Shown: one piece after another, positions 54,117-64,000 of the stretch | Layout of the letters: each line of letters starts with the position of its first letter | Position numbering within the stretch: position 1 is the first letter of the stretch | Made by a program: the position numbers and the translations under genes | Assembly (NCBI GenBank): GCA_036346405.1 | Contig: CM070548.1 | Coordinates: 68,605,739-68,669,738 of the forward strand | Source of the DNA: Phyllostachys edulis | Lineage: Eukaryota > Streptophyta > Magnoliopsida > Poales > Poaceae | Direction of reading: 5' to 3' | Length of the DNA stretch: 64,000 nucleotides | The notes under the pieces: generated by a model | Databases searched by the model: none | The model's input: the letters and a program-made list of their open reading frames with translations, nothing else | What the model was told of the DNA's origin: nothing

Positions 54117-57100
54117 TGTAACATCCCAAATGTATAATTAGGGTTAATCAAGTATAATTATATGTGTAGAAATTAAAACTTTTTCTCACATCTTGAAAAA
54201 CCCTAAAATCTTATGTAATTCTTGTCCAAGAGTTGTGTAATCCCAAAAACACAAAGCTCTTGTTGACCAAAAATCAAATTCCTTTTTCCAATTATCTTAA
54301 ATCTTGTGCCAAACATTTGGAATATATTTTCCTTGGTCCCAAAAACTGATATGGGACCCCTCTGAAAAATATCATGAGTTATAACACTTGTTGATAATTT
54401 TTGGAGGCAAAACAATCCTTTAAACAACCTTCATGAATTTCCTGAGAAAAATGCATTGCATAATAACCTCTGGAAATTTTATGCAAGGTTGATCTCATTA
54501 TCAACAAGCTCCAGCTAAAATTTCATTAAATTTGGAGTTCATTTGCTATCTCAAATAATTCTGCTAAGTTTCAATTTGTTAAAACTAAATTTTAAAGCCT
54601 ACCTTGTTCCTTGGGCTAGCCATATTCAAAGTTGGTCCAGCCCAACCATGTCTGCACCTCGTGAGACCTCATCTCCACCTTGATCGGTCGCGTAGTTGGA
54701 TTTACATCCAACGACCACGACCTCCTCCATGATTAACACCGCAAGGACCTCCCGCCTCATGAGGTCATTGCCGTTGGATCCGTGATCCACGGTCATGACC
54801 TCCCCATGTGTTAAACCTCAAAGACCTCCTCGAGTTGTTAAACCATCGCGGCGAGGTCATCCCACCACGTGAGGTCACGCCCTTGGATCCAAGATCCATG
54901 GCCACGACCTCCTCCTCTCAACCTAAACTAAACAAACCTCCCACCTAACCAAGGTCGTGGCCGTTGGATCGAGATCCAACGACTCACGACCTCCTGCGAT
55001 ATCAAGCACTCACAACCTCCCCATCTTTTGTTGTGCACCGTTAGATTAAAATCTCACGGTCACGACCTCCTTTCTCTCATGCGCTTTGAGACCTCCCGGC
55101 AAGACGTGAGATCGTAGCCCTTAGATCTAAATCTAAAGGCCATGACCTCCCTTGTGCGTTGCGCAAGCTCGGGACCTCCACCTCTTTTGATCGGAACCCT
55201 TAGATCTAAATCTAACGGTCTGACCTCCCTTACTGCTGCGCATCATATCAGACCTCCCGGTCATTGTGTGCCCTTGGATCTAAATCCGAGGCCATGACCT
55301 CCCCTCATGTCCTTTTATCGCGTGCAGTTAAGTCCTCACTGGAGGTCCGCACCGTTGGATGGAGATCAACGCTTTGGACCTCTGTCCCTTTTCCTCACGT
55401 GCGTTTTCGCGATTAAAAATCGGAGGCCACGACCTCCCCATCCTTGATCGTGTGGTGGGACCTCCTCCCGGCCACTTAAAACATCTTGGTTCAAAAATTG
55501 GATCCGATGGTTAGGACCTCTCCCGTGTCTTATCCAGCGGTCACCAAGACCTCCTGTTCTTCTCCTTCCTCTGCGCGCATGTGTGCTCTGGCGGTGGAGT
55601 TGTCGCGCCAGCCTCTGTGCACCTTTTGACTCTCTGCGACCCGCATTTAATCTTTGGTCGACCTTCCGCCTCTCATGTCCTCGGACACGCCGGTCGTCAA
55701 CTTTAGGTCATGTCCACCCCATGGACCAACTTGTGGGCTAAGCTCACCATGGAGCTTAGCCCCACTCCTAACCTTCACCTCGGGCTATAAGTGTCCACTC
55801 GAGCTCCCGTTGGCTTCCTTTGCACACTTGGAGCTGTCATACCGATGTTTGGTGAGCTCCTAACTCACTCACCTCCTCTCTAGTGGCTGCCATTGTTGAA
55901 GTCCTTGGAACTCCTCGGTGACTCAAGGGTTCAGTGGCTCCTTCTTCAACCCTTGCTCACTTTGTGCTCCCCAAACCTCTGGAATAACCCTAACTTATTT
56001 TGTTTGGGCATTTTTGAGAGGTGGACAAAGTGAGCTTGGAGGCTGGTCTTAGTGAGTCATGGCTTCATTGTCTTCCCCAACTCCGGTCATCACCTCCACG
56101 ACCTCCCGGCACCTTAGGACCTCCGGTACCTCTGTTAGTCCTTTAGTTCTTTGGCACCCGCTGAATGCATGTTGCGGAGCTTAAGTTTTGGCACCGCTTG
56201 AATGTCGCGGAGCTCCTTTTTGCATTTTGTCGTTTGGCCGTATCGCCTTCGTTGTCCTCTCGGCTCGCCCGGCGTTCAAAGCCGTCGCCGCCGTTGAGAG
56301 GAGGTCCTTTGGGTGCGCATGGTTATTGCGGACCCAACGGTATTCGTGGATCTCGCCGGCGAGGTCTACATCGCCGGCGATGACCACATCTTCTTTCGGG
56401 TTTTTCCGGACTGGCGGCGTCGTTGTCGTTTTAGGACGAAATCCTCCATGTTTAATCGCTAATCATTGCTCCCATCATTGTAATCAATGGGCGTCTTAAG
56501 CGCCTTAAATCCATCCTTTAATGCGTGCATTTAAGACCTCCAGCGGACCTCCTTGATGTCGGTAGCGCATTTATTCATGTCCAGCGGCGTGCGCGAGTTA
56601 AAGCGGAGTGCAGGGCGTCGGACCTCCTCGAGGAGATCTGGGCGTCCAAGACCTCCCTTGTGCTGTCGTGGCGTCCGGACCTCCACGGAGGTGCTGTGGC
56701 GTTAGGACCTCCGTTTAGGACCTCTCCGTAGCCATCTCAGCCGTTCATGACCTCCCCGGGTAGATCTTGACCGTCAAGGTCCTCCCTCGGACGATCTGGA
56801 CCATCAAGGACCTCCCTTGGAACATCTGGACCGTCCAGGACCTCCCCCGTAAGGTCCTGACGATGTAGATTTTCCTCAGGGAGATCTTGATAGTTTGGAC
56901 CTTCCTTTGGAAGATCTCAACCGTTGAGGACCTCCCCTTTAGATCTGGTCCGTTCGGACCTCCTTTCCATGTTGTGGTCCGTTGGATTTAGCATCTCACG
57001 GCCACGACCTCCCCTCACCTCGCGCATGTGAGTTGCTAAGAGGTCGGGACCTCTGGACTTCACGTCTTGGCGTGTGTGATGTTCTCTGGGAGGTCTTGAG

Positions 57101-59511
57101 CCGTTGGATCTGAGATCTGTGGCTCACGTCCTCCCATACCCTTGTGAGTTTTAGAAATTCCAGTGAGGTCTTAGTTAAACTGAAATAAGGTATAGACTTT
57201 AGAATTTCATATCTTCTTCGTTTTGAATCCTTTTGAGGTCATTCAACTTGTGTTAGCTCTGTCTTGAACTTGACTTTAATCCAAAAATGATTGAAAGTTG
57301 AATTCAGCTCTAGACCTGATTTGCCATTAGGTTTAAAACTCACTTTAAATATACACTCAAAAACAATACTTAACTTGTAAAAGGTATAACTAATGCTCTA
57401 TAGTTTATTTTTGGGTGAGACCAACTTTGTTGGTTTCCTCCATTAATGGTCTCACTGTGAAAATTAGTTTTGAGCATGTTCTTTGTTAGGAAAATGAGGA
57501 CTTGTGCATTATAATTTTGTTCAAGTTCTTGTTTTTGAAAAATTATAGAAAGTGCAATATAGCTCCAACTGAGATGAACTCAATTGTGTTATTCATCTCA
57601 TGAGGTGCTGGTTTTACAGTAAAATTTCAGCTTCACTTCTATTCTAGAAAATTTTGCGATGAACAGTAACATATTTCTAATTAATAGGTTGAGCAGAATT
57701 GATTTCATCATATCTTTTGCATTAAGAATCCAAATCAATTGGTTCTTGTTGCTAAATTCATGATAAATCATTGTCTTGCTGCTGTAGAATTTTCATAGCT
57801 TTGGAGAAGTTTCTCTGTTGCGTCTTTTTGGTTTTAAATCGTTCTTATCGGTTCTTTCTCGCTTTTCCGTTAGGTTTCGACATTTGTGGTGATCCCGAGA
57901 GTGACCCTCTGCCACAACTTGGCCAGCAACAACAAGGCAAGCAGTTTGATCATTTCCATCATTGTCCCATTACTTTAAAGCTTAATATATCGTTTTACTT
58001 CTATGTATGCATGCTACTTTGTGTTAAATGTAAGCTAGCAAGCCTATAGTTGCATAATCTGTAGGAATTGTTCATCCTCTACTACCATGAGCCTAGGTTA
58101 TTTGCTGTGGTGGGAGCTCGTTGGATGAGCTCTTATCACTTAGTAGTTTCGATTTAAATTGCTTAGACATGCTTAGTTATCGGTAGAAATGGGCGATCAT
58201 CGACTTAGTCGATGGTCTTGATCACTCAAAACTGATTATTACTCTTATATGTCCAAGCACTTGTGCTTTGATTAATTGTAAAATCAAAAACTGAAAATAA
58301 AAGATTGATTTAGACTTGGGCATATTGGATGGATGGCGTGGTTTTTGGATGTGGTGGTATGCTGGGTCCCTAAGGACCGAGTACTTGGGTCACTAAGCCA
58401 GCGATTTGGCGTACTAACCACACGAGGGCATATGGAACCCTCTTGACTAAGTACTTTAGGCGGTGTTAATTGGGGTCTTTCGGTTGGTGTGTTTTTAAAG
58501 ATAAAATGTGTGTGTGATGTGGGAGGAGCATTAGCTTAGGGAAGGTTGTGTGATGTCTCCTTCTCCCGTGGGTTGTGCGACTCGAATTAGCATTGTCCAT
58601 TGGAACTATCTCGTAGGACTTAGCCGTCTTGGCATACCTATGGTAGTGTGCCTAAAGGAAAGGCGGTCGGCGTGTGGGTGCAGTGGTACACCTGCGAGGA
58701 TAAAACTATTGAATAGCCTCGCCCTAGGTTATGGACATGCTTGGTAAGGTCGTTCAAGACTAGACTACAACCTTTAATTAAAACTTGACATGGTTGGTAT
58801 GAGCGGGAGTTCATGCTATTGTTGTGGTGACTTGGGTTAGTCACTTCGAGATTGTTCTTGTTGTTGTTATTATGTTATTATCTCGTTGTTACTTCAACAT
58901 TTAAAAATGCTTTGCCAAATTGCCTTCAATCTATTATGTTATTGCAAATAAATGTTGCTTTATGCTAAAATGAGTCCAAAGCCTCATCCACTTAAATAAA
59001 GCTTGCATGTAGCTATTTATAGTTCTGTTATCTCACACGTAAGTCTTGCGGAGTACTTTATGTACTCATCGCGCCGTGGTTGTGGCAATTTTTGTGGCTT
59101 TTGTTGCAGAGGAAGAAGGAGAGCTCCAAGAGCCTCTCTTTTGTGCTACGTGTTGCGATTTCTTGACGACTAGCTTGGCGGTCGGTCGAGATGCCTAGGG
59201 GTTAAGGCACACCGATTGGCTTTGTGTTATAGCCATCTTTATGGCACTTTTGCTTCATTGTTATCTTTGTAGAATTGTTGCTATTTGGCCTAAGGGCCTC
59301 TCTTTTGTAATAGCTTTTCCTTATTAATGTTAACTTCGGTTTGTTGCTTATGTTCTATGTGTTGTATGGAATTGATACATTCTTTTGGTGTGAGGTATGT
59401 ATATCGCATCTGGGAGTATACATCTCTCGAGACCGGGTTTATTTGGTTGATAATACTAGGGTCATTTGGATGACTAAGTATTATGAGCCTAATAAACGTC
59501 GGGGTCTCACA
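54117..59511 (+). mobile_element. Solo long LTR (family L, copy C), 5.4 kb
   Basis: It starts TGTAACATCCCAAATG and ends GGGTCTCACA, with a perfect 5-bp duplication GATGG (54112-54116 and 59512-59516). Removing it together with one GATGG restores the copia gag frame, so the limits are exact. The first 550 bases resemble copy B. A 2.4-kb array of GACCTCC-rich palindromic repeats fills 54660-57150. The last 2.3 kb match copies A and B. No second LTR, primer site or coding region lies inside, so it is a solo LTR, presumably of a Ty3/gypsy family. Confidence 0.92.
54660..57150. repeat. Degenerate array of short palindromes with GACCTCC spacers
   Basis: The recurring unit is a palindrome of about 20 to 22 bases of the form CGTTGGATC..GATCCAACG, followed by GGCCACGACCTCCC or similar, spaced 50 to 80 bases. 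Examples are CCGTTGGATCCGTGATCCAC near 54770, CCCTTAGATCTAAATC near 55117 and 55200, and CGTTGGATCGAGATCCAACG near 54962. In the second half (56740-56960) the palindrome decays, but GATCTGGACCGTC..GGACCTCC units persist. Confidence 0.85.
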
Positions 59512-61218
59512 GATGGCTTGATTTCATATGAATACAAATTACATGCTCTTAGGAAGAAAATGAAATTGCTAAAAAGAGAAAAGAATGATTTGTCTCATGA
59601 GCTCTCCGAATTGAAAACCTCCATGAATGCTTATGATTCATTGCTTGTAGACATGGAGAACCTGAATAACTCTCTTGCATGCCTAAAAGCTGAAAATGAA
59701 TTATTGAAATCAAATGCTTCTATGCCATGTGATTCTTGTATTGCCTTACATCATGAGCTTGACAATGCTAAGTTAGAAATAGGCAATCTGAGATCTATGG
59801 GTAGAAATGTTTGTGATTCTTGTGTAGGCATGCTTGCTGAAATTGAGAAGCTTAAATTGACTAATTCCATGCATCTTGAGCAATTAGAAAATGCTAGGGC
59901 TGAGATTATTGAAATTGAAGCTAGGCCTTGTAGCATGTGCTTAGAACATGAAAAATTGCTTAATGATGGTTTAGTCTCTTGCAAGAATTGTGCTTGTTTA
60001 GAAACTGAAATTGATGCTTTGAACTGCATGCTTAATTCGAATGCATCATTAATTTCTTGCACATCTTGCATTTCATTGAAGAGCGAGGTTAAGTCTTTGC
60101 GCGATGATATGAGCGCCAAGTCATGTGACTCTTGTATTTGCCTTCACTCCGAGATTGATGTTTTTAAGATTTCTCTTGCATCTTTGCATTCGGAGTTAAA
60201 GTCTTCTTGTGCCAAATGTGAGTCATTTGATATTGGTTTTTGTGGCATCGCTTTGGATAGCTCTTCTTTGGTGAGTTCGACTCTTTCGGACTCTTCTTGT
60301 GTTGTCCAACGGATTTCAAAAGATAAATGTGCTTCTTTCTCAAATGGTACTAAATCTTCAAAAGAGAAGTACCATTGCATATTTTGTAAGAAGAATGGAC
60401 ACACTCTTGGGTTTTTCTTTCGCCGTTTGAAACATGAGCGTCGAGTGCGTCGTCGTACCTCTAGGAACACACATAGCCTTTCTTATGGCATGTGTGGGTC
60501 TAGTGTCGATACGAGGACGAGCCATGATGCTAGTTCTTCCAGGACTTCTTCTTTGAGCCATAATGGTGCTTCGTCCTCTCGGACTGTGTCTACTAGTAGA
60601 CCTTTACACCATTGCTCATTTTGTGGGAAAAATGGACATCATGTGGATTTCTGTTTTCGGCGTGCAAAATATTTGCGTCGAGCTCATGCTTTTAAGTCTC
60701 CTAGTGGGCATAGTCTTTCTCATGACATGCACACTAATGAGCCAAGCACGAAGACTCGATTTGTTGATGGCTTCTTTGACACCTTTTCTAGTGGTGTCGG
60801 ACAGCACCGTGGACATGGTTTGCATAGTTTTGGTTTTGGTCCACGAGCTGCCCCGAGGTAGGATTTCCGTCGTTTTCCAAGAGGTGGACCTCGTTTTGTT
60901 CATCGAGGTACACACCCACGGCGAGGTTGTGTGAGTTTCTTTGATGCTTCTGTTGGTTCTCATCAAGGTGCTTTCAAGCAAGGACATCCCCGCTTTTCTA
61001 GAGATGGACCTCGTTTTCCTTATCGAGCTGTCCACTCGCGGCGTGCCTCCAAGGATGAGATTGGATCTTCTTGCGTGGACCATCATTTGCATCATGCTAA
61101 CTCACATAATGGTTCGACTGCTTCTGGTGGTGGTGTGTCCAAGGTTTGGGTTCCCAAGAATTCGCTCTCTAACCCTTCGGGACCCAAGACTCGGACACCT
61201 TGCCTTTCTCATGTGTAG
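59512..61218 (+). pseudogene. gag: copia gag, 3' part with CxxC coiled coil and two CCHC-like fingers
   Basis: From DGLISYEYKLHALRKKMKLL a long coiled coil runs to about 60200. It is punctuated by CxxC pairs: CDSC, CDSC, CSMC, CKNCAC, CTSC, CDSC and CAKC, at roughly 20- to 35-residue intervals. Two finger-like motifs follow, CIFCKKNGHTLGFFFRR (60376-60426, the last Cys replaced by Phe) and CSFCGKNGHHVDFCFRRAKY (60616-60675). A TAG at 60859-60861 interrupts the frame, which then continues unchanged (DFRRFPRGGPRF) to PKTRTPCLSHV, stop, at 61218. The product would package RNA in cytoplasmic particles. One nonsense codon and one finger defect are the only lesions here apart from the LTR. Confidence 0.85.
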
Positions 61219-64000
61219 GTACCAAGAACGCGGGTTGGAGAATATGGACTTAAAGATTCTGATCTTTTGCTTCATCACATGATCGGGACACTTGTTGGTT
61301 CTCCACCCTCATGATGGCCTCCAAGAGGCATGTGCTTTAATGATCGGCATCTACACCTGTTTTATGAGCAATCATATACCTTCATGTCCTTATCTTCATG
61401 ATTATTCATACTTGGCATGTTGTGCTTACTTTGTGCTCACTTGTACCTTATTGGCATGTGTTAATCCTTTGATATCCTTCATCATGTCTTTTCTTTTTTC
61501 TTGCTTGTATATCCATGTATCTTATTGTTGCTCTTTACTTCCTTGGGTATATAAGTTTGGTCTTGTCTTCATGAGCCTGTTCTATTTGTATATGATTTAT
61601 CTTGCTCATGTTGATTTTTGCTGTCTGTATCCACATGTTCACTTGATATCCATGTTAGCATTCTTTATCCATGTCTTGTTCTATAACATGCTTTATGCTT
61701 ACATGGTTATTGTGCCTTACTGTTAATTGTGGATGCATGAGTCTTGCCATAACTTTCACTAGCATGTTTTATCTATGACTGTATATATGATGTGTGATTT
61801 GCTATGTGCTTGTTTGATTGCTCCTATGCCTTATTGTGGATTAAGGACTTTTAGAGCTTTATCATATCTTGGATAGCATGTGTTGAAATTGTCTTATCTA
61901 TCTCCATGCTCATGTCTTGAATTGTTGATTATATGCTTTTATGAGCTTTGGATCATTTACTGCTATCCTTGCTAGTCATGTGTCTTGGTACTGTTTCTCT
62001 AGATTTTGTTTCACTAACCCAGTACCAAGGCATAGACTTTTCTGTCTCTTTGGTGTAGTCTTTCAGCTGAGAAGAAGAACATGTGGTCGTCCAACAAGTG
62101 TTATCACCTCAAGCTGTTGGTTCTTCTTCATTTATGCCTTCAATGATGACTATCACTTCTCGGAGACGAAGGAATGTGAGATGAGGATGATGGGTGAGCG
62201 CAACTACCTTCTGAAGCTTCAAGGATTGGATCTTCATCTATCATGACTACATCTCACTGCCAAGCAGTGCAACTCAGGTTCGAGCTTCTATACCTTACTT
62301 TTGTGTATGGTATCCCTAGTCTACCTTGCATAACATCTGGTTTGTGTCAGGTGTTGGGCTTGTTGAGTTCAGGGTAGATAGGAGGTTCTGTTCTAGCACG
62401 TGTCCTTTCTAGGCACTCTTCTTATCCCATGGTTTTCTAGGATGCACTCTTCTCACAGCCTAGGTCGAGCTTGTCTCCCAGTCACTAGTCCTTAGCAGGT
62501 TTTTGAGTTGCCTGTAGGTCTTTTTAGTGATGGTGTTTCGCTCCCTAGCTTTTCGAGTTGCTTTCCCTAGAGATCTTGTGGTGTTTGAAGTCTCTGTGCT
62601 AGTTTTTGTGGAGTCCAGAGCACAATTGGCAGTTCTCCCCTCAAAGCTTTTTGACCCAACAAGGTTTGCCACCTTGAGATGCGAGTAAGGGATAATTTAT
62701 CCCTATGGGTTGGTTTGAGGGGGAGTTGGTTTTTTTCTGAACCTTTCTTGTTCACTTGAACTTTCCTTGTTCATGTGAACTTTTGTGTGGATCTTTTCTG
62801 ATACCTTCTTCAAGTGGTATCTTCTTTGGATCTTTTTGATCCTTGTGATCTTTTTAGGCTTTTAAGTCTTTTGTGCATCTCATTGTATCATATTGCATAC
62901 AAATAAAAAATCCAAAAAGATGCATTGTAATATAAGCTTTACCGCTTCTTTCTTTTAATTGTTGAAGCTTTGCTTATTACCCACTTGAGCTTTAGTAATT
63001 CAATTCTTGCTCAAGATCCTGTTTAGCTCTTTGACTTGCTAGAATTATCATGCTTTTACATGTGCAGCAATGTCTTTGCTAAATGAGCTAGAACTTTTAA
63101 TATAACTTGAACTGAAAATTACAATTTGTGGATCTTTTAGCTAGTTGCACAATTAGTGATCCTTTTGTGACATTGGTCCTGTCAAAATTGCTTTGTTAGA
63201 TCTGGAATCTAGAATTGAACATCTTTGAGCTTTCAGTTTATTAAAGAATCTAAAACAGCCCTTGTGCAAATGAAAAACGATCTCTTTTGTGCGAAAAAAC
63301 TGATCTCACCAATTCTTTCTCATGAGATGGCTTGCCATTATACTAGGCATGAACTCAGGGGGAGTTTTGGCTGACCTAGACCACTCTTTTAAGCTTTTTG
63401 TGCTTGAGATGGTCGCGGCAAGGCTTGAGATCTAACACATGGCTGAAAATGCAATTTGTCAAATGTGGTTGAAGCTTAGGAAGAGATTGTGGATGGCTCC
63501 TAGTCCAGGATCTTCTTTACTAAGATAGACCTTTAATCAACTTGAATATTCTTTGCAAATGAAAAATAGTTGAAAATTTGGGCTTTTGACAAAAATTGAG
63601 CTAAATAATTCAATTCAGGACTTTTTGTCTCTAAGATGGTCTTTGCTAGCTTCTGTATCTCACAATGACATTCTGACATGGTCATTATCACTTTAGGATA
63701 ACTGTTGTTGAACTTGCTAATTTTGAAGCATTGCTTAATTTTACCTAACAACTTGTGATATATTGAGCTCATTAGTCTAGCTTTGCTATATATGTCTTAA
63801 CATGATCTTGCTAGCTTTGTCAGGCTTGTTGTATCTTGAGTAATGGTAGAAATGCTAGCTTTGTTCAATTGAGTAATCTCCAAAGCTTCTTTTACCTAAA
63901 ATTGAAAAATCAAAACAAAATGAAGCCACCCCATTGCACTTCATGCATGCTCTTTCTTTTGCTTCTTCCTTTCTTGTGCATTTGTCATCTCTGGATGAGA
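61219..64000. other. Non-coding internal region of the copia element
   Basis: T-rich sequence on the plus strand with many CATG, CTTG and GCTTGT words and no pol domain in any frame. The short ORF 61292-61726 is hydrophobic only because the DNA is T-rich. GGTTTGAGGGGGAGTTGG at 62712 and CTCAGGGGGAGTTTTGG at 63356 resemble the GGGGGAG blocks found in the spacer before the 3' LTR of SIRE-type elements. Confidence 0.6.

Larger units (their letters stand above)
51747..64000 (+). mobile_element. Ty1/copia retrotransposon, non-autonomous or pol-deleted, runs off the window
   Basis: A 5' LTR (about 51747-53720) is followed by a TTGGTATCAGAGC primer-binding site and a long gag with coiled coil and CCHC-like fingers. 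This layout is that of SIRE/Maximus-type copia elements of grasses. The gag is split by solo LTR copy C. After the gag end at 61218 no protease, integrase or reverse transcriptase is seen in 2.8 kb, only T-rich non-coding sequence with GGGGGAGTT motifs (62720, 63358). The 3' LTR lies outside the window. Confidence 0.8.

Noticed and set aside
61292..61726. 144-codon hydrophobic ORF as a membrane protein
   Set aside because: The whole region is T-rich, which yields F, L, C and Y codons in every frame. No start context or conserved motif is present.
1..64000. tRNA, rRNA or CRISPR features
   Set aside because: I saw no cloverleaf with B-box-type spacing, no rRNA sequence and no regular repeat-spacer array. 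The tandem arrays described are of transposon origin.

Overview
This window looks like a gene-poor, transposon-dense stretch of a grass (Poaceae) nuclear genome. That rests on the families present: a Tat-type Ty3/gypsy element with the antisense Transposase_28-like gene, En/Spm-type CACTA genes (TNP2, TNP1, Ulp1), MuDR-type MULEs with GRF-finger genes, a copia gag of the grass CxxC/coiled-coil type, and captured fragments of plant genes (DUF936, aldo-keto reductase, NO VEIN-like). I see no intact host gene. Nearly every recognisable reading frame is broken by stops or frameshifts. I cannot name the species.

Left part (1-24700). A truncated long LTR (copy A, 1-1046) is followed by unclassified sequence and the left terminal repeat of a MULE (from 2259). 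A hAT element (3015-16437, 8-bp target duplication CTTTCGAC) sits in that MULE. The hAT is itself split by a complete but decayed Tat gypsy element (4217-15991, target duplication CAGTT). The MULE continues from 16446 to about 24060 on the minus strand: a GRF zinc-finger gene, a transposase with DDE, SWIM and CCHC parts, and an AT-rich array. Three later insertions lie in it: a 285-bp foldback (17446-17730), a hAT carrying an aldo-keto reductase fragment (19336-20484), and a Pack-MULE carrying a DUF936 fragment (22401-23854).

Middle part (24700-42160). An LTR-like fragment precedes a second, sharply bounded MULE (25775-35685) with about 410-bp terminal inverted repeats and a perfect 9-bp target duplication TGATTTGCC. 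It holds a NO VEIN-like 5' fragment with a duplicated promoter, a 31-bp tandem array, a GRF-finger gene, and a minus-strand transposase split by long LTR copy B (29250-33712). The MULE lies next to a decayed host-like gene that is also split by a PIF/Harbinger-like element (36544-39425). A second copy of the large hAT (40748-42160) keeps the empty site of the gypsy insertion.

Right part (42160-64000). A LINE (ORF1 end, ORF2 endonuclease start) is interrupted by a CACTA element (43270 to about 51670), which contains another terminal-inverted-repeat element (47596-49089). The CACTA is truncated by a Ty1/copia element whose 5' LTR ends at 53720 and whose gag is cut in frame by long LTR copy C (54117-59511, target duplication GATGG). 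The copia internal region runs off the window without any visible pol.

The elements do not cooperate as one pathway. The window is a record of successive insertions whose order can be read from target duplications and from paralogous empty sites. The features I find most worth following are the MULE/GRF-finger association, the palindrome array inside LTR copy C, and three separate gene captures.
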